The translations under genes were made by a program, and so were the position numbers. A stretch of 64,000 bases of DNA. Source: Synechocystis sp. PCC 7338 (GTDB lineage: Bacteria > Cyanobacteriota > Cyanobacteriia > Cyanobacteriales > Microcystaceae). A model generated the notes under the pieces. The model was given only the letters and a program-made list of their open reading frames with translations, was not told the DNA's origin and made no database searches. Below are positions 56,215 through 64,000 of this stretch, piece by piece (the first letter of the stretch is position 1; every line of letters begins with the position of its first letter). Location: the NCBI RefSeq assembly GCF_018282115.1, contig NZ_CP054306.1, positions 248,001 through 312,000 of the forward strand. Direction: 5' to 3'.

Positions 56215-58575
56215 TTACTGATCAAATTTACGGGAGAAGCCCTCTTGTTTCAGAAATACAAATCGGGGAGACAGGGGTGGTAAATTCTTCGCATTATTGA
56301 AGCGAGTCTCGTAGGCCCAAGCCCGAGTCGGTGCACCGTATAGCTGATTGCTCCATCGCCCTGTAACTTTCTCCGGCGTGCCTGTACTAACAAAAGATCC
56401 GGTATAGGTTAGAGTACCCCAATTTTCATGGAAACGAGGATAGTTCTCCAACCCACCATTGTATCCGGGGGTCTCAGTTGAGTTAGTAATATCCGTACCC
56501 GAAAGAAAGGCAGAATTGATCGTTGTGTTAAAAGCACCGCCACCGCATCCCGTACCGCTCGCCTTGCGAAGTTGCTGATCAGTATTATCTATGCACCGCC
56601 GTGAAAGAACATTTAATGAATCAGCCAGAACACTGGCCGGTTGCCAATTGGTAATGTTATAGTCTCCGACCATATAAACCGCTTGGTCACTGACAAAAGT
56701 TAAGCCAGTGGGGTCAAAGTTATTGGTAGTTTCTGCTAGTCCAGGCAATTGTCCGCCCCCTACCAAAGCAAATCCGTAGGGGCTAGCATTGGTGTTAGGG
56801 TTTGGGGTAGCACCGGCACTGACAGTGGCATGGAAAACCAGACCATTGCTGCTGGTATCAGAACCAGCCAAACCCAATCTTTGGAAGGAATTAGCCGGAG
56901 CAGCAGTGTCCGCTGTTGCCGTAGCAAATAACAGTTGATTAGCAGAAACTAAGCCCGTCCCAGTGTCATTAAGGTAAACTCCCTGAAAATTCCAAACAGT
57001 CAGACTTTCTATGTTGATCTGCATCAGGCTCATGGCCCTGAAATTATTGCCAGGACTGCGTTCACGGTTATTGATAAAACTCACTCCACCGGTATAGCCT
57101 GTGGTGTTGGGATGCTGAATGGGGGCACTGATAAAACAACCACCAGCCAGGGCGGCAATTTGATTAGGAGTCAAGGCCCGTATCAGAGTTTGTTGAGCAG
57201 TGGTTAAAACTCCAAGATTTGTCTCTAATGCATTCCTGACCCCAACAGTGCTATTTAAAGCCGCTCCCATAGCAGAGAAAGGAACTGGAGTGGTCTGGGA
57301 CAGAATTGCCCTGCGGAGTGCATTAGGTAAATCGGTAATTTGGCCTGGGAGCAAACCGGTGACAACTGGGGCAGTGACAGGGGTACAAACCCCCGCCGTT
57401 ACGGCGGCTCCCGTTGCTAAAATTGGTTGACGTAAACTGGCTAATTGGGCATTAGTCAGCGGTGTGGCAGTCCCAACCCCCAGCGCATCACGTTTGGTGG
57501 CTGTGACGTTATATGGAATGATAGTCGTGCCAATACCAGGGACATTAACACCAGTTTTCTCTGGAGCATAAACAAAGTTAATATCAGCCTGTTGAGAATA
57601 ATTGCCCCCTGCCCCCAGGGAGCTGATGGTGGGAATGGACAATGCTTCAACATCTAGCTGTACCTGACTTCCCCACGTGGCATTGACATTGGCCGGTATC
57701 ATAGCTGCTGTTGTTTGGGCAGTACTCCCGGTTCCCCCCTCTAGGAGATTAAGCAAAGTCCCTGCGCTATTAGCTATTCGCACCCGACCATTGGGATAAG
57801 TACTGTTGTCGTTTTTACGGCGATTGAACAAATCTTGACCCACTGTCACTTGCCCTGTAATCGCTAGTACGTTATTCGCCCCCAAAAACAGACTGCCGTT
57901 GGTGTGCACTGGCCCCCCTAGGGTCATATTTGGCCCAGGTAGGATTTCCAAATCGTTGAGATAAAAAGCCGCAAACTGGAACATAGGAATTTGCCTACTT
58001 TTCACCGTCATTTCCGTCATGGCGATTACTTCGTCAGGATTGGCATTTTCCTTGGCAGTAACGGAACTGATGTCATAACGACTTTCCAGCATATTCAAGC
58101 CCTGAAAAGTCTCCCCAGGGGGCACTGTGCCCTGGATGGCCACACCACCGTTCTTGGGCACCACATAGCTGTAGGCCATAATGTTGGCCATATTTTTGTC
58201 AGGGGAGGCAAAGCTTGCCACCTTACAACGGAAATCTCCACTGCCCATACTGGTCTGTTGTAGACATTGATCTAAAGAGCTTGGACTGGTGCCACTGGGG
58301 TTTCTATCACTGAGAAAAACATCCCGCAATTCCTCCACTCGCATATTGAGGGCGCCTTCTGCACCGTAGAAACCGCTACTTCCCGTGGCTGTTCCTTTGG
58401 CAGATAGGCTATGAACCTTAGCCAAAATTGCATAGGCCACCAATAAACCGGATAGGGTAATCAGTAGGGACACCACCAGAAAGAGCATATAGCCCCTAGG
58501 GTTACCCTTGGGATTTCTAGAAAATAGAAATAGGGCGAGGCGAATATTACCAACAGCGTTAAATTTAGGTTTCAT
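56215..58575 (-). CDS. PilX-like minor pilus protein (slr2018-type)
   Basis: A large 786-residue envelope protein with a short leader ending NPRG, then a hydrophobic N-terminal helix (YMLFLVVSLLITLSGLLVAY). This matches a PilX-type pilin start in which the usual Glu at position 5 is Leu. The long globular part is rich in Asn, Thr, Gly and Ala. It is the fourth gene of the minor pilin operon and corresponds to slr2018 in PCC 6803, where the operon is needed for motility, flocculation and transformation. It probably helps prime or cap type IV pili. Its gene has no HIP1 site. Confidence 0.85.
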   Translation of the reverse strand: MKPKFNAVGNIRLALFLFSRNPKGNPRGYMLFLVVSLLITLSGLLVAYAILAKVHSLSAKGTATGSSGFYGAEGALNMRVEELRDVFLSDRNPSGTSPSSLDQCLQQTSMGSGDFRCKVASFASPDKNMANIMAYSYVVPKNGGVAIQGTVPPGETFQGLNMLESRYDISSVTAKENANPDEVIAMTEMTVKSRQIPMFQFAAFYLNDLEILPGPNMTLGGPVHTNGSLFLGANNVLAITGQVTVGQDLFNRRKNDNSTYPNGRVRIANSAGTLLNLLEGGTGSTAQTTAAMIPANVNATWGSQVQLDVEALSIPTISSLGAGGNYSQQADINFVYAPEKTGVNVPGIGTTIIPYNVTATKRDALGVGTATPLTNAQLASLRQPILATGAAVTAGVCTPVTAPVVTGLLPGQITDLPNALRRAILSQTTPVPFSAMGAALNSTVGVRNALETNLGVLTTAQQTLIRALTPNQIAALAGGCFISAPIQHPNTTGYTGGVSFINNRERSPGNNFRAMSLMQINIESLTVWNFQGVYLNDTGTGLVSANQLLFATATADTAAPANSFQRLGLAGSDTSSNGLVFHATVSAGATPNPNTNASPYGFALVGGGQLPGLAETTNNFDPTGLTFVSDQAVYMVGDYNITNWQPASVLADSLNVLSRRCIDNTDQQLRKASGTGCGGGAFNTTINSAFLSGTDITNSTETPGYNGGLENYPRFHENWGTLTYTGSFVSTGTPEKVTGRWSNQLYGAPTRAWAYETRFNNAKNLPPLSPRFVFLKQEGFSRKFDQ

Positions 58576-58654
58576 GGTTTTGACGAATAGGAAGAAAGAT
58601 AAACTAAGTTAGAGCAGAAAATAAAACAATAGAAAATAATTAAATTTTGCCCAT

Positions 58655-59725
58655 TTAAAAATTAATCAAATTACGGGGATAAAAAATTTGGGTTTGGATT
58701 CGGCTATTAATGTTATCAATGTTGGTAGTAGACAGCCCAGGAGTATTGCTAGCAAGGCTGGGTTTACTGGTAACTTCAATGCCATCAATTTGGGACCAGT
58801 TGTAGGTTTCCGCCAAAGTGGGACTGCAAGTAAAGCTACTGGTTTGGGGAAGAAGTCTTGTACATTGGGAGACAGTACTGCCCTGTCTCACTGCCGCCCT
58901 AACGGTGAACTGGCCAACATTATTGATGAGATTAATCGGAGATCCACTGTCAATAATTGTCTGGAGAGTATTGCCGTTGAGTTGATAGGTACGCTCTTCC
59001 ACAATTATTAATCTGGTTGCCCCCCCGGCAGTGTAGGCATTAGCAAGAGTACCTGTAACATCAATGGAAGCTGAAGCAACTTGGTTTGCGCTAGGGGTAC
59101 CTGTGATGGCCGCCCCGCTAGCATCATGGACTTTTTCCCCAGTGTAATTAAGCGGTTCAAGCCTTCCACTACCATCGTAAATATAAATTCTCAGAGTGCC
59201 GCCATTACTTTGTCGATAGCTTCTCCACTCCAACCAATCATCGGGATAATTATCCCCATTGCCATCCACCGGAACACAACCTGCCGGTGCGGCAAGGTCG
59301 GATGTCAGCACCGTAATTGATGTCTGGGCTCCAGCCGCGAGATCCTGACAAATTCTCAGTTTAGTTGATACTTTCAATTGACGAACAGTCAGTTTTGAAT
59401 TGTCAGAACTAGTGGGAAAAGGTTCAATGGAAATAACTGGAAAACTCGAATCAACGCCGACGCCTTCCCCCGCTTGGGTAATGGCGGGACCTACTACCTC
59501 AAATACCGTTTTCAAATTCTGGTTAGTGTCATTTTTTGCCGCATCTTTCAAATACATTTCCCGGTTAACAGAAAAAGCAAAATAGGCTAGCTGAATTAAA
59601 ATGCCAGCGATAACCATCCCCACAATCAGTTCGATTATGGTCACCCCCCGATTATTTTTACGGGCAAAATTAGGAGCGGATGCGGAGGCGAGCAAAAACA
59701 GTTTGTACACGGTAGATAGTTTCAT
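58655..59725 (-). CDS. PilW-like minor pilin
   Basis: A 356-residue type IV pilin-like protein. The leader ends KNNRG and is followed by VTIIELIVGMVIAGILIQLA, a class III prepilin site with Glu at position 5. The C-terminal globular domain (about 60-350) is PilW-like. I start at ATG 59725 (MKLSTVY); the frame is open to a TTG at 59770. It overlaps the 3' end of the preceding pilin gene by 56 bases. By memory it corresponds to slr2017 (pilA11). PilW-type subunits sit near the tip complex that initiates pilus assembly. Confidence 0.88.
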   Translation of the reverse strand: MKLSTVYKLFLLASASAPNFARKNNRGVTIIELIVGMVIAGILIQLAYFAFSVNREMYLKDAAKNDTNQNLKTVFEVVGPAITQAGEGVGVDSSFPVISIEPFPTSSDNSKLTVRQLKVSTKLRICQDLAAGAQTSITVLTSDLAAPAGCVPVDGNGDNYPDDWLEWRSYRQSNGGTLRIYIYDGSGRLEPLNYTGEKVHDASGAAITGTPSANQVASASIDVTGTLANAYTAGGATRLIIVEERTYQLNGNTLQTIIDSGSPINLINNVGQFTVRAAVRQGSTVSQCTRLLPQTSSFTCSPTLAETYNWSQIDGIEVTSKPSLASNTPGLSTTNIDNINSRIQTQIFYPRNLINF

Positions 59726-60152
59726 TGGGATTATTGGGGGCTTTAACTTCAAGTAAGATTTGGCGGGCAAAATCGTTTTCCCCCACTGTTGTGGAACAGG
59801 TTCCAGCGGGATTGGCTGGATTTAAAGTGGTGCCCTTAGTGCAGATATACTGATCAACCTGATATTTATCGCCATTTTGTCCCGGCACATTCGTTAGCAC
59901 TGTTTTGCCCAACTTGCTGTTCAGATCATTCATCGGTTGACGGCGGAGATCGCTCATCAAGTTATTGGCCACAGCAGTAGCTCCACTGAGCTGGCGATTC
60001 TTGGCATTCTGCATACCAAAGCTCATAAAGGCAGGCAACATTGCCGCCAGGGTAATGCTGAGGATAATGAGGGAAACGAGGTTTTCTGTCATGGTGAAGC
60101 CCCCGTCCACCGCTCTGAGTTTGAATAGTTTAAGTCGTTGTTTTGTTTGCAT
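59670..60152 (-). CDS. PilV-like minor pilin
   Basis: A 160-residue pilin with a leader ending AVDGG and the N-terminal helix FTMTENLVSLIILSITLAAM (Glu at position 5), followed by a PilV-like domain with cysteines CTKGTT and CSTTVG about 20 residues apart, which may form a disulfide. The product is exported by the type IV pilus system after cleavage by PilD. By memory it corresponds to slr2016 (pilA10). The PilW gene overlaps its 3' end by 56 bases, indicating coupled translation. Confidence 0.88.
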   Translation of the reverse strand: MQTKQRLKLFKLRAVDGGFTMTENLVSLIILSITLAAMLPAFMSFGMQNAKNRQLSGATAVANNLMSDLRRQPMNDLNSKLGKTVLTNVPGQNGDKYQVDQYICTKGTTLNPANPAGTCSTTVGENDFARQILLEVKAPNNPNETIYRVQTVFARLRIRS

Positions 60153-60218
60153 TGCCTAGAGTCCTTTGACTAAAAATTTCCCAAAATTTGTTTTAACAAC
60201 TATTCATTTTATTCATTT

Positions 60219-61010
60219 CTAATTTCCCATGGCTCCACCGGGGGCAACGGTGACTTTTGCCTCTTCATTAGTACGAGAATTAGTTAGAACTAGATTGAGT
60301 TCACTATTGACTATGCCATCGGCATTAAATAGACTCACTAAACCCCTGCTGTTAATGCAGATAGACCATCCAGTCACTGCCGTACCGCCAAATTTTCCTG
60401 CCAAGCGGACATCAGGGTCAGTCTGGGAGCTTTTTTTGTTGATGTTAAGGTCTTCTTCTAGGAACGCCCCATCATTCTTCCAGTTTTTAACGGTTGTCAC
60501 CGTCGTCCCCGTCGCTTTCGCCCCTACGGTGCTTCCCAAGGTTAAGGTGTTATCGCCGAAGTTGACTGAAAGCACATCTGCCTGGGTTCCCCCTACACTC
60601 ACACGATCACCAATGGCAAATCCAGTCACACTATTCAGGGCAATGGTGGTATCGGTCGCCAGGGCGTCTTGACGGAGGGTGGCATTAGCTTGACAGCTAC
60701 CGCTTCTAATCCTTTGTACCTTGATAGCCTCATTGGGATTGCTGGGATCAGCATTAATACGATAGGTGGAGGTCGTGTTCACGGCACGGGTTCTAGCCAA
60801 CTTGATTGCACTCTGGAGACGGTCTTGACTATTTTTCAGCGGATTTTCGTACCATGGCCTGGCGTTTATCACTATCCCCGACAGGATGCCAATCATCACC
60901 ATTACCACCACCAACTCCATGAGGGTGTATCCGGAAGCCGGAGAGGCCCTTTGGTAATTCCTGGCCAAAAGTAAAATTGAGTGGAATTTGGGAAATGGGA
61001 TTTTGTACAT
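60219..61010 (-). CDS. FimT/GspH-like minor pilin
   Basis: A 263-residue pseudopilin-like protein, first of the minor pilin operon. The leader ends ASG and the helix is YTLMELVVVMVMIGILSGIV, with Glu at position 5 of the mature protein, the FimT/GspH pattern. The C-terminal part carries a strand-rich domain with CQAN and CINS cysteines. By memory it matches slr2015 (pilA9). The promoter must lie in the 448-base divergent gap shared with the CRP-family gene. It is transcribed with PilV-, PilW- and PilX-like genes. Confidence 0.88.
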   Translation of the reverse strand: MYKIPFPKFHSILLLARNYQRASPASGYTLMELVVVMVMIGILSGIVINARPWYENPLKNSQDRLQSAIKLARTRAVNTTSTYRINADPSNPNEAIKVQRIRSGSCQANATLRQDALATDTTIALNSVTGFAIGDRVSVGGTQADVLSVNFGDNTLTLGSTVGAKATGTTVTTVKNWKNDGAFLEEDLNINKKSSQTDPDVRLAGKFGGTAVTGWSICINSRGLVSLFNADGIVNSELNLVLTNSRTNEEAKVTVAPGGAMGN

Positions 61011-61458
61011 AGTCAGCGGGGATTCTGGCGAGTAGGGGAAGGCCGTTGGCGGATTTTTATTACTTATTTTCCGTTAAATTACAGTGTAATAATGGAATTT
61101 AAAGCTTAAATAAAGGGATTTTAAGTTCCTCTTAAAGACAACCAAGGTTAGTCAAATCATCGGAAACAGATGGGGGGTGGGGGGATTTTTGACAACAAAG
61201 TATAAGACTTGACAATGAAGTTTTTAAGAAAAATCTCTGGGTTATTTATAGTCAAATCAAACACACATTGGCATAGGATGGGTGACAACTAACATCACCT
61301 ACAATGTTAATTTAATTTACAGCATATGATTGTTAATCAACGCACTTAAGGTTGTGATGCTGAGCACTAAAATAGTCTACCTGTTTGCAATTTATCCCTG
61401 TAATCAGTGGGATGACGGTGACTAGAGGGGGATTTGGTTATTATTTGGACACATTGTA
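61011..61458. promoter_or_regulatory. Divergent promoter region, minor pilins and SyCRP2
   Basis: About 448 bases of A/T-rich sequence with no gene between the minor pilin operon (left) and the CRP-family gene (right). It contains the inverted repeat GGTGA-N9-TCACC (61281-61299), a TGTGA-type half site with a partial partner (61353-61368) and a repeated AGTCAAATCA (61153, 61250). A CRP-family protein binding here is plausible because its gene is adjacent, but unproven. Confidence 0.5.
61281..61299. promoter_or_regulatory. Inverted repeat, candidate regulator site
   Basis: GGTGA (61281-61285) and TCACC (61295-61299) form a perfect 5-bp inverted repeat separated by 9 bases, similar in outline to a CRP site but with wider spacing than TGTGA-N6-TCACA. 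Confidence 0.3.
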
Positions 61459-62184
61459 ATGGCACCGCAAAAGCCTGCAGCAAAACAACTTAAACAATTG
61501 GCCAACGAAATTTCTTTTTTCCGGGCCTTATCAAAAGATTTGTTGATGCAAACTATTACTTACCTAAGCTTTCGTAATTATCCCTGTAGTCAGTCAATGT
61601 TATTTGAAAATTATTACGGGGGTTCAATTTATTTTATTGCTGAAGGTTGGATCAAGGTATGTGCCATTGATGAATCTTCAAAAAATAATATCTATACTCT
61701 TTACGGTCCGGACGAGATGGTGGGGGCGATCGCCGCCGTGGAAGAAGACTGGAACCCCAAGGAAGCGGTCACTCTGTCCCCTGCCAAGATCTGGAGTATT
61801 CCTACCCAAGATTTCCTAAATTTGCTCAAGGAAGATCCCCAAGCTAGTATTCAGGTAGCTATTTTTGCGTCCAAACGTCTGAGAAAGTTAAACCAATATT
61901 TTCGTCTAAGGGAAGCAGATAGTATGACCAAAGTGGCGCATATTTTGCTGGAATTGGTGCAACAGAAGGAAAATAGAATAAGCACCAAAAAACATAGGGT
62001 ATTAATACCGAATTTGCCCCACCGAGAAACAGCCATTCTCAGTGGAGTTACTAGGGAAACCGTCACCCGCACATTGAGTAAATTGGAGAAAAAGGGCCTA
62101 ATTTTGCGCCAGGGGGCCACGATTGAAATTCTCAATTTGGATTTTCTTCAGCAACTGGTCAGTGGCAATCCTACTTCGGTCTAA
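61459..62184 (+). CDS. CRP/FNR-family regulator (SyCRP2-like)
   Basis: A 241-residue CRP-family transcription factor: a cyclic-nucleotide-binding-like domain (about 25-140) and a C-terminal winged helix (ILSGVTRETVTRTLSKLEKKG). It lacks the classic PGE-x5-RSA cAMP-binding pocket as far as I can see, so a ligand is not evident. I recognise it as SyCRP2 (sll1924 in PCC 6803), reported to be needed for twitching motility and acting on pilus genes. It lies divergently from the minor pilin operon, sharing its promoter region. ATG 61459 is used. Confidence 0.85.
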   Translation: MAPQKPAAKQLKQLANEISFFRALSKDLLMQTITYLSFRNYPCSQSMLFENYYGGSIYFIAEGWIKVCAIDESSKNNIYTLYGPDEMVGAIAAVEEDWNPKEAVTLSPAKIWSIPTQDFLNLLKEDPQASIQVAIFASKRLRKLNQYFRLREADSMTKVAHILLELVQQKENRISTKKHRVLIPNLPHRETAILSGVTRETVTRTLSKLEKKGLILRQGATIEILNLDFLQQLVSGNPTSV

Positions 62185-62242
62185 TTTCGGTCAATTCCCC
62201 CATGGGCCTAGGAATCGGTTGGAGATGTTGAGTTGTCCCCTG

Positions 62243-62270
62243 CCCCCCCTTGATAGGAGTGGTTAATCTC
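62243..62270. repeat. Decayed copy of the C-rich palindrome
   Basis: CCCCCCTTGATAGG followed by GGTTAATC: the loop and right-arm outline of the palindrome 25 bases downstream, but strongly degenerate. Confidence 0.4.
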
Positions 62271-62294
62271 GACTGACCTTCCTTGAGTGTATTT

Positions 62295-62337
62295 AATCCC
62301 CCCTAACCCCCCTTGATAAGGGGGGTTAGGGGGGATT
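62295..62337. repeat. Perfect 20-bp-arm palindrome, interspersed family
   Basis: AATCCCCCCTAACCCCCCTT (62295-62314), a 3-base loop (GAT) and its exact complement (62318-62337). Transcripts would form a very stable hairpin. It lies between the convergent SyCRP2-like and DUF58 genes, so it may also act as a transcription barrier. Confidence 0.85.
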
Positions 62338-62387
62338 TGGGAGGTATAGAGCCATTACTTTGAAGCTTTCAAGCACACACTAAATGA

Positions 62388-63695
62388 CTAAAGCAGGGTG
62401 CGGGCTTTGAGTTGTAGGTAACGATCCACCAACTGTTCACTCACTTTGTCCGCCGGGGCATCTAAGACTAAAACTCCTTTTTGCTTCAGTTTCGCCAGGG
62501 CCAATTGCCGCTGTTGCAATAGATTAATGGCCACTGCTTGTTGGTAAGCACTACTAACTGTAGCGGCCGGGGAATGGGCTAATTGGTCCACCTGGGGATC
62601 CCGCAAGGTAACACAAAAGGGCAGATAACGGGGGGCTAGCTGAGTGAGGGCAGTGAGCAATTCCCGTGAAGCAGTGGGATCAATTAAATCGGTGATGCAC
62701 ACCACTAGGGCTCGCCTAGTTTGTTGTTGCACCAGTTGACCGATCGCCGCACCGTAATCCGGTTCTTGCAAAACTGGTTGAATTGGACTCAAGGTTTTCA
62801 ATAATTTAGGCAAGTAATGCAAACCCCGCTCTGGGGGCAACCAACTCACCACTGTCCGGTCAAATACCCCGATGCCCAGGCGATCGCCTCGATGTAAAGC
62901 GGTCACTGCTAGGGCCAAACTGGTGTTCAGTGCCCAATCAAAGCGCTGTAGTCCCTGCACCCAAGCGGTCATTAACCGGCCCCGGTCAAGCAAAATAATC
63001 ACCGTCTGTTCCCGTTCTGGCTCCAACACCCGCATAAGGGGAATGCCCCTTCTGGCACTAGCTTTCCAATCCAAATACCGCAGATCATCCCCCGCTTGGT
63101 AGTCCCGTAGTTCCCGAAATTCTGTGCCTAAACCAAGCTTGCGCATTTGTCTTAGGTTCCCCGTAGTGGCCTGGGCCAAGCGAATAGTCAAGGATTTGAG
63201 CCCCATTAAATCGGGGTGGACAGTCACCGTTTCCCCCTCGCCCACTGCCCATTGGTGCCAAGTCAGTTGCCAGGGACATAATTGCCGCACATTCACCTTG
63301 CCCCAACGGTATTCCCCCCGCTGATGGGGTTGTACTTGGTAACCTAACTGAGTGCTGCCCTGGGGTAAAACTTGGGCCGTCTTGATCTCATTCGTGGCCA
63401 AAAATGGGGCGGGATAATCATCTTTAATTTTGGCGATCGCCGATGGGCCAGAATTTGCCACTGTAATGGTAACGGGATTTTCTCGACCAATGGAAAGGGG
63501 TGCCAGGGGCTGCCGTTGCACGGTTATTTTTCGCTTCTTGCCTCGCATATAGTCAATTGCTGTCAGCAAAAAAAGTAAGCTATCTGCTATGGCCAAAGTC
63601 CCCACTGCGTTAGGAATAGTACTCATCCGGGCCACCACCATGGCCCCTCCGCCAATGAGCAGCAGGCAGACATAAAAGCGGAGAGTGGGAACCAT
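62388..63695 (-). CDS. DUF58-domain protein
   Basis: A 435-residue protein with two N-terminal membrane helices (about 5-25 and 33-50), a beta-rich region and a C-terminal DUF58/VWA-like domain. The DUF58 block GLGTEFRELRDYQAGDDLRYLDWKASAR is present. DUF58 proteins usually go with a MoxR AAA+ ATPase and act in protein assembly or stress; no MoxR gene is visible here. By position it may match slr2013 in PCC 6803. The gene downstream on the same strand is not in the window. Confidence 0.85.
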   Translation of the reverse strand: MVPTLRFYVCLLLIGGGAMVVARMSTIPNAVGTLAIADSLLFLLTAIDYMRGKKRKITVQRQPLAPLSIGRENPVTITVANSGPSAIAKIKDDYPAPFLATNEIKTAQVLPQGSTQLGYQVQPHQRGEYRWGKVNVRQLCPWQLTWHQWAVGEGETVTVHPDLMGLKSLTIRLAQATTGNLRQMRKLGLGTEFRELRDYQAGDDLRYLDWKASARRGIPLMRVLEPEREQTVIILLDRGRLMTAWVQGLQRFDWALNTSLALAVTALHRGDRLGIGVFDRTVVSWLPPERGLHYLPKLLKTLSPIQPVLQEPDYGAAIGQLVQQQTRRALVVCITDLIDPTASRELLTALTQLAPRYLPFCVTLRDPQVDQLAHSPAATVSSAYQQAVAINLLQQRQLALAKLKQKGVLVLDAPADKVSEQLVDRYLQLKARTLL

Positions 63696-63810
63696 AGCCT
63701 TGGGGGGAAAGGGGGAAAAGAATCAGGTTGCCATGCCATGGGGCTGGGGCAGTATTTTGACCACTACCACCATGCAACGGGGAAATTCCCCAGGGCGATG
63801 AACCATCAAC

Positions 63811-64000
63811 TCACAATAACCCCCGGTAACGAATAAAGACCAAAATTGCCCCCCAGGAACCGATCGCCACTTTGAGGGCCACCAGGATATTCAACCAGGG
63901 AATCCAACCGCCACTAAGTTGGGCTCCCATTTCCCCCATAGGCAGGGCCAACCTCAGTAAACTACAGGCCGCTAGGGCAATGAAGAGGAGCACAGAAATT
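63811..64000 (-). CDS. Mrp antiporter subunit, C-terminal fragment
   Basis: The frame is open to the window edge, so the 5' end is missing. The visible 60-odd residues contain LPMGEMGAQLSGGWIPWLNI and LVALKVAIGSW, which match the C terminus of MnhB/MrpB subunits of multisubunit Na+/H+ antiporters, with a final membrane helix. In PCC 6803 an Mrp-like cluster (slr2006-slr2012) adjoins the slr2013-slr2019 region, consistent with this. Sodium/proton exchange at the plasma membrane is the likely role of the complex. Confidence 0.65.
   Translation of the reverse strand, partial: ISVLLFIALAACSLLRLALPMGEMGAQLSGGWIPWLNILVALKVAIGSWGAILVFIRYRGLL

Noticed and set aside
1-64000. tRNA, rRNA or tmRNA genes
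   Set aside because: No TTC-loop (GGTTCRANTCC) with a fitting acceptor stem and no rRNA stretch was seen in the intergenic regions.

Overview
The window looks like a chromosome segment of a unicellular cyanobacterium of the genus Synechocystis. Three things point there: the cyanobacterial octamer GCGATCGC (HIP1) recurs roughly 55-60 times by eye; cyanobacteria-restricted genes are present (ntcA, zam, a cyanobacterial radical-SAM protein, a DUF3084 protein); and many products and gene neighbourhoods match what I remember of Synechocystis sp. PCC 6803 (three FHA-GGDEF-EAL genes before typA; proS/DUF3084/ntcA; argH/mutT; fabD/response regulator/folP; pacS; the pilA9-slr2018 minor pilin operon with SyCRP2 opposite). 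The blocks are in a different order from PCC 6803 and extra genes are present, so I read it as a related strain. No tRNA, rRNA or CRISPR array was seen.

Layout. 1-9 kb: the end of a universal stress protein gene, three tandem FHA-(PAS)-GGDEF-EAL genes and typA with a clear terminator. 9-11 kb: a short accessory insert (DUF2806 protein, a 66-codon truncated DUF6883 gene) overlapping an aldo/keto reductase. 11-20 kb: htrA, a secreted small protein, proS, a ComFB-family gene, a DUF3084 protein, ntcA with an upstream NtcA-type box, a small protein and an alpha/beta hydrolase. 20-22 kb: class I aldolase and a second aldo/keto reductase. 22-29.4 kb: an accessory stretch with no HIP1 site, holding a response regulator-EAL/hybrid kinase operon, a 50-residue membrane protein, a pentapeptide-repeat protein, short repeats and a solo tnpB. 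29-37 kb: mutT/argH, a PP2C (SpoIIE-type) phosphatase, a radical-SAM protein and a sucrose synthase. 37-49 kb: zam, a small conserved gene, a PIN-type toxin-antitoxin pair, an FAD oxidoreductase, a GT39-like membrane protein, folP, a VOC-like protein, nadD, hemW, a YbjN-like protein and a response regulator. 49-64 kb: fabD, pacS, a protein with MshEN-like repeats, an ABC exporter, the minor pilin operon, the divergent CRP-family gene, a DUF58 protein and the end of an Mrp-antiporter subunit.

How the genes relate. The strongest theme is cyclic-dinucleotide signalling and type IV pili. There are four EAL proteins (three FHA-linked, one response regulator). Two proteins belong to families that bind cyclic dinucleotides: ComFB at 15.2 kb and the MshEN-like repeats at 53.2 kb. 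The pilus block has four minor pilins in the order FimT/GspH, PilV, PilW, PilX, plus the CRP-family gene. The rest is housekeeping: translation (typA, proS), nitrogen control (ntcA), arginine, folate, NAD, heme and fatty-acid enzymes, copper delivery to thylakoids (pacS), and sucrose metabolism.

Most interesting leads: the MshEN-like protein; the FHA-GGDEF-EAL triplet with three differently decayed GGDEF motifs; the solo tnpB with a hairpin that could end a guide RNA; a dispersed repeat shared by the accessory block and the fabD upstream-gene gap; a 50-residue membrane protein; and the DUF2806/truncated DUF6883 insert.
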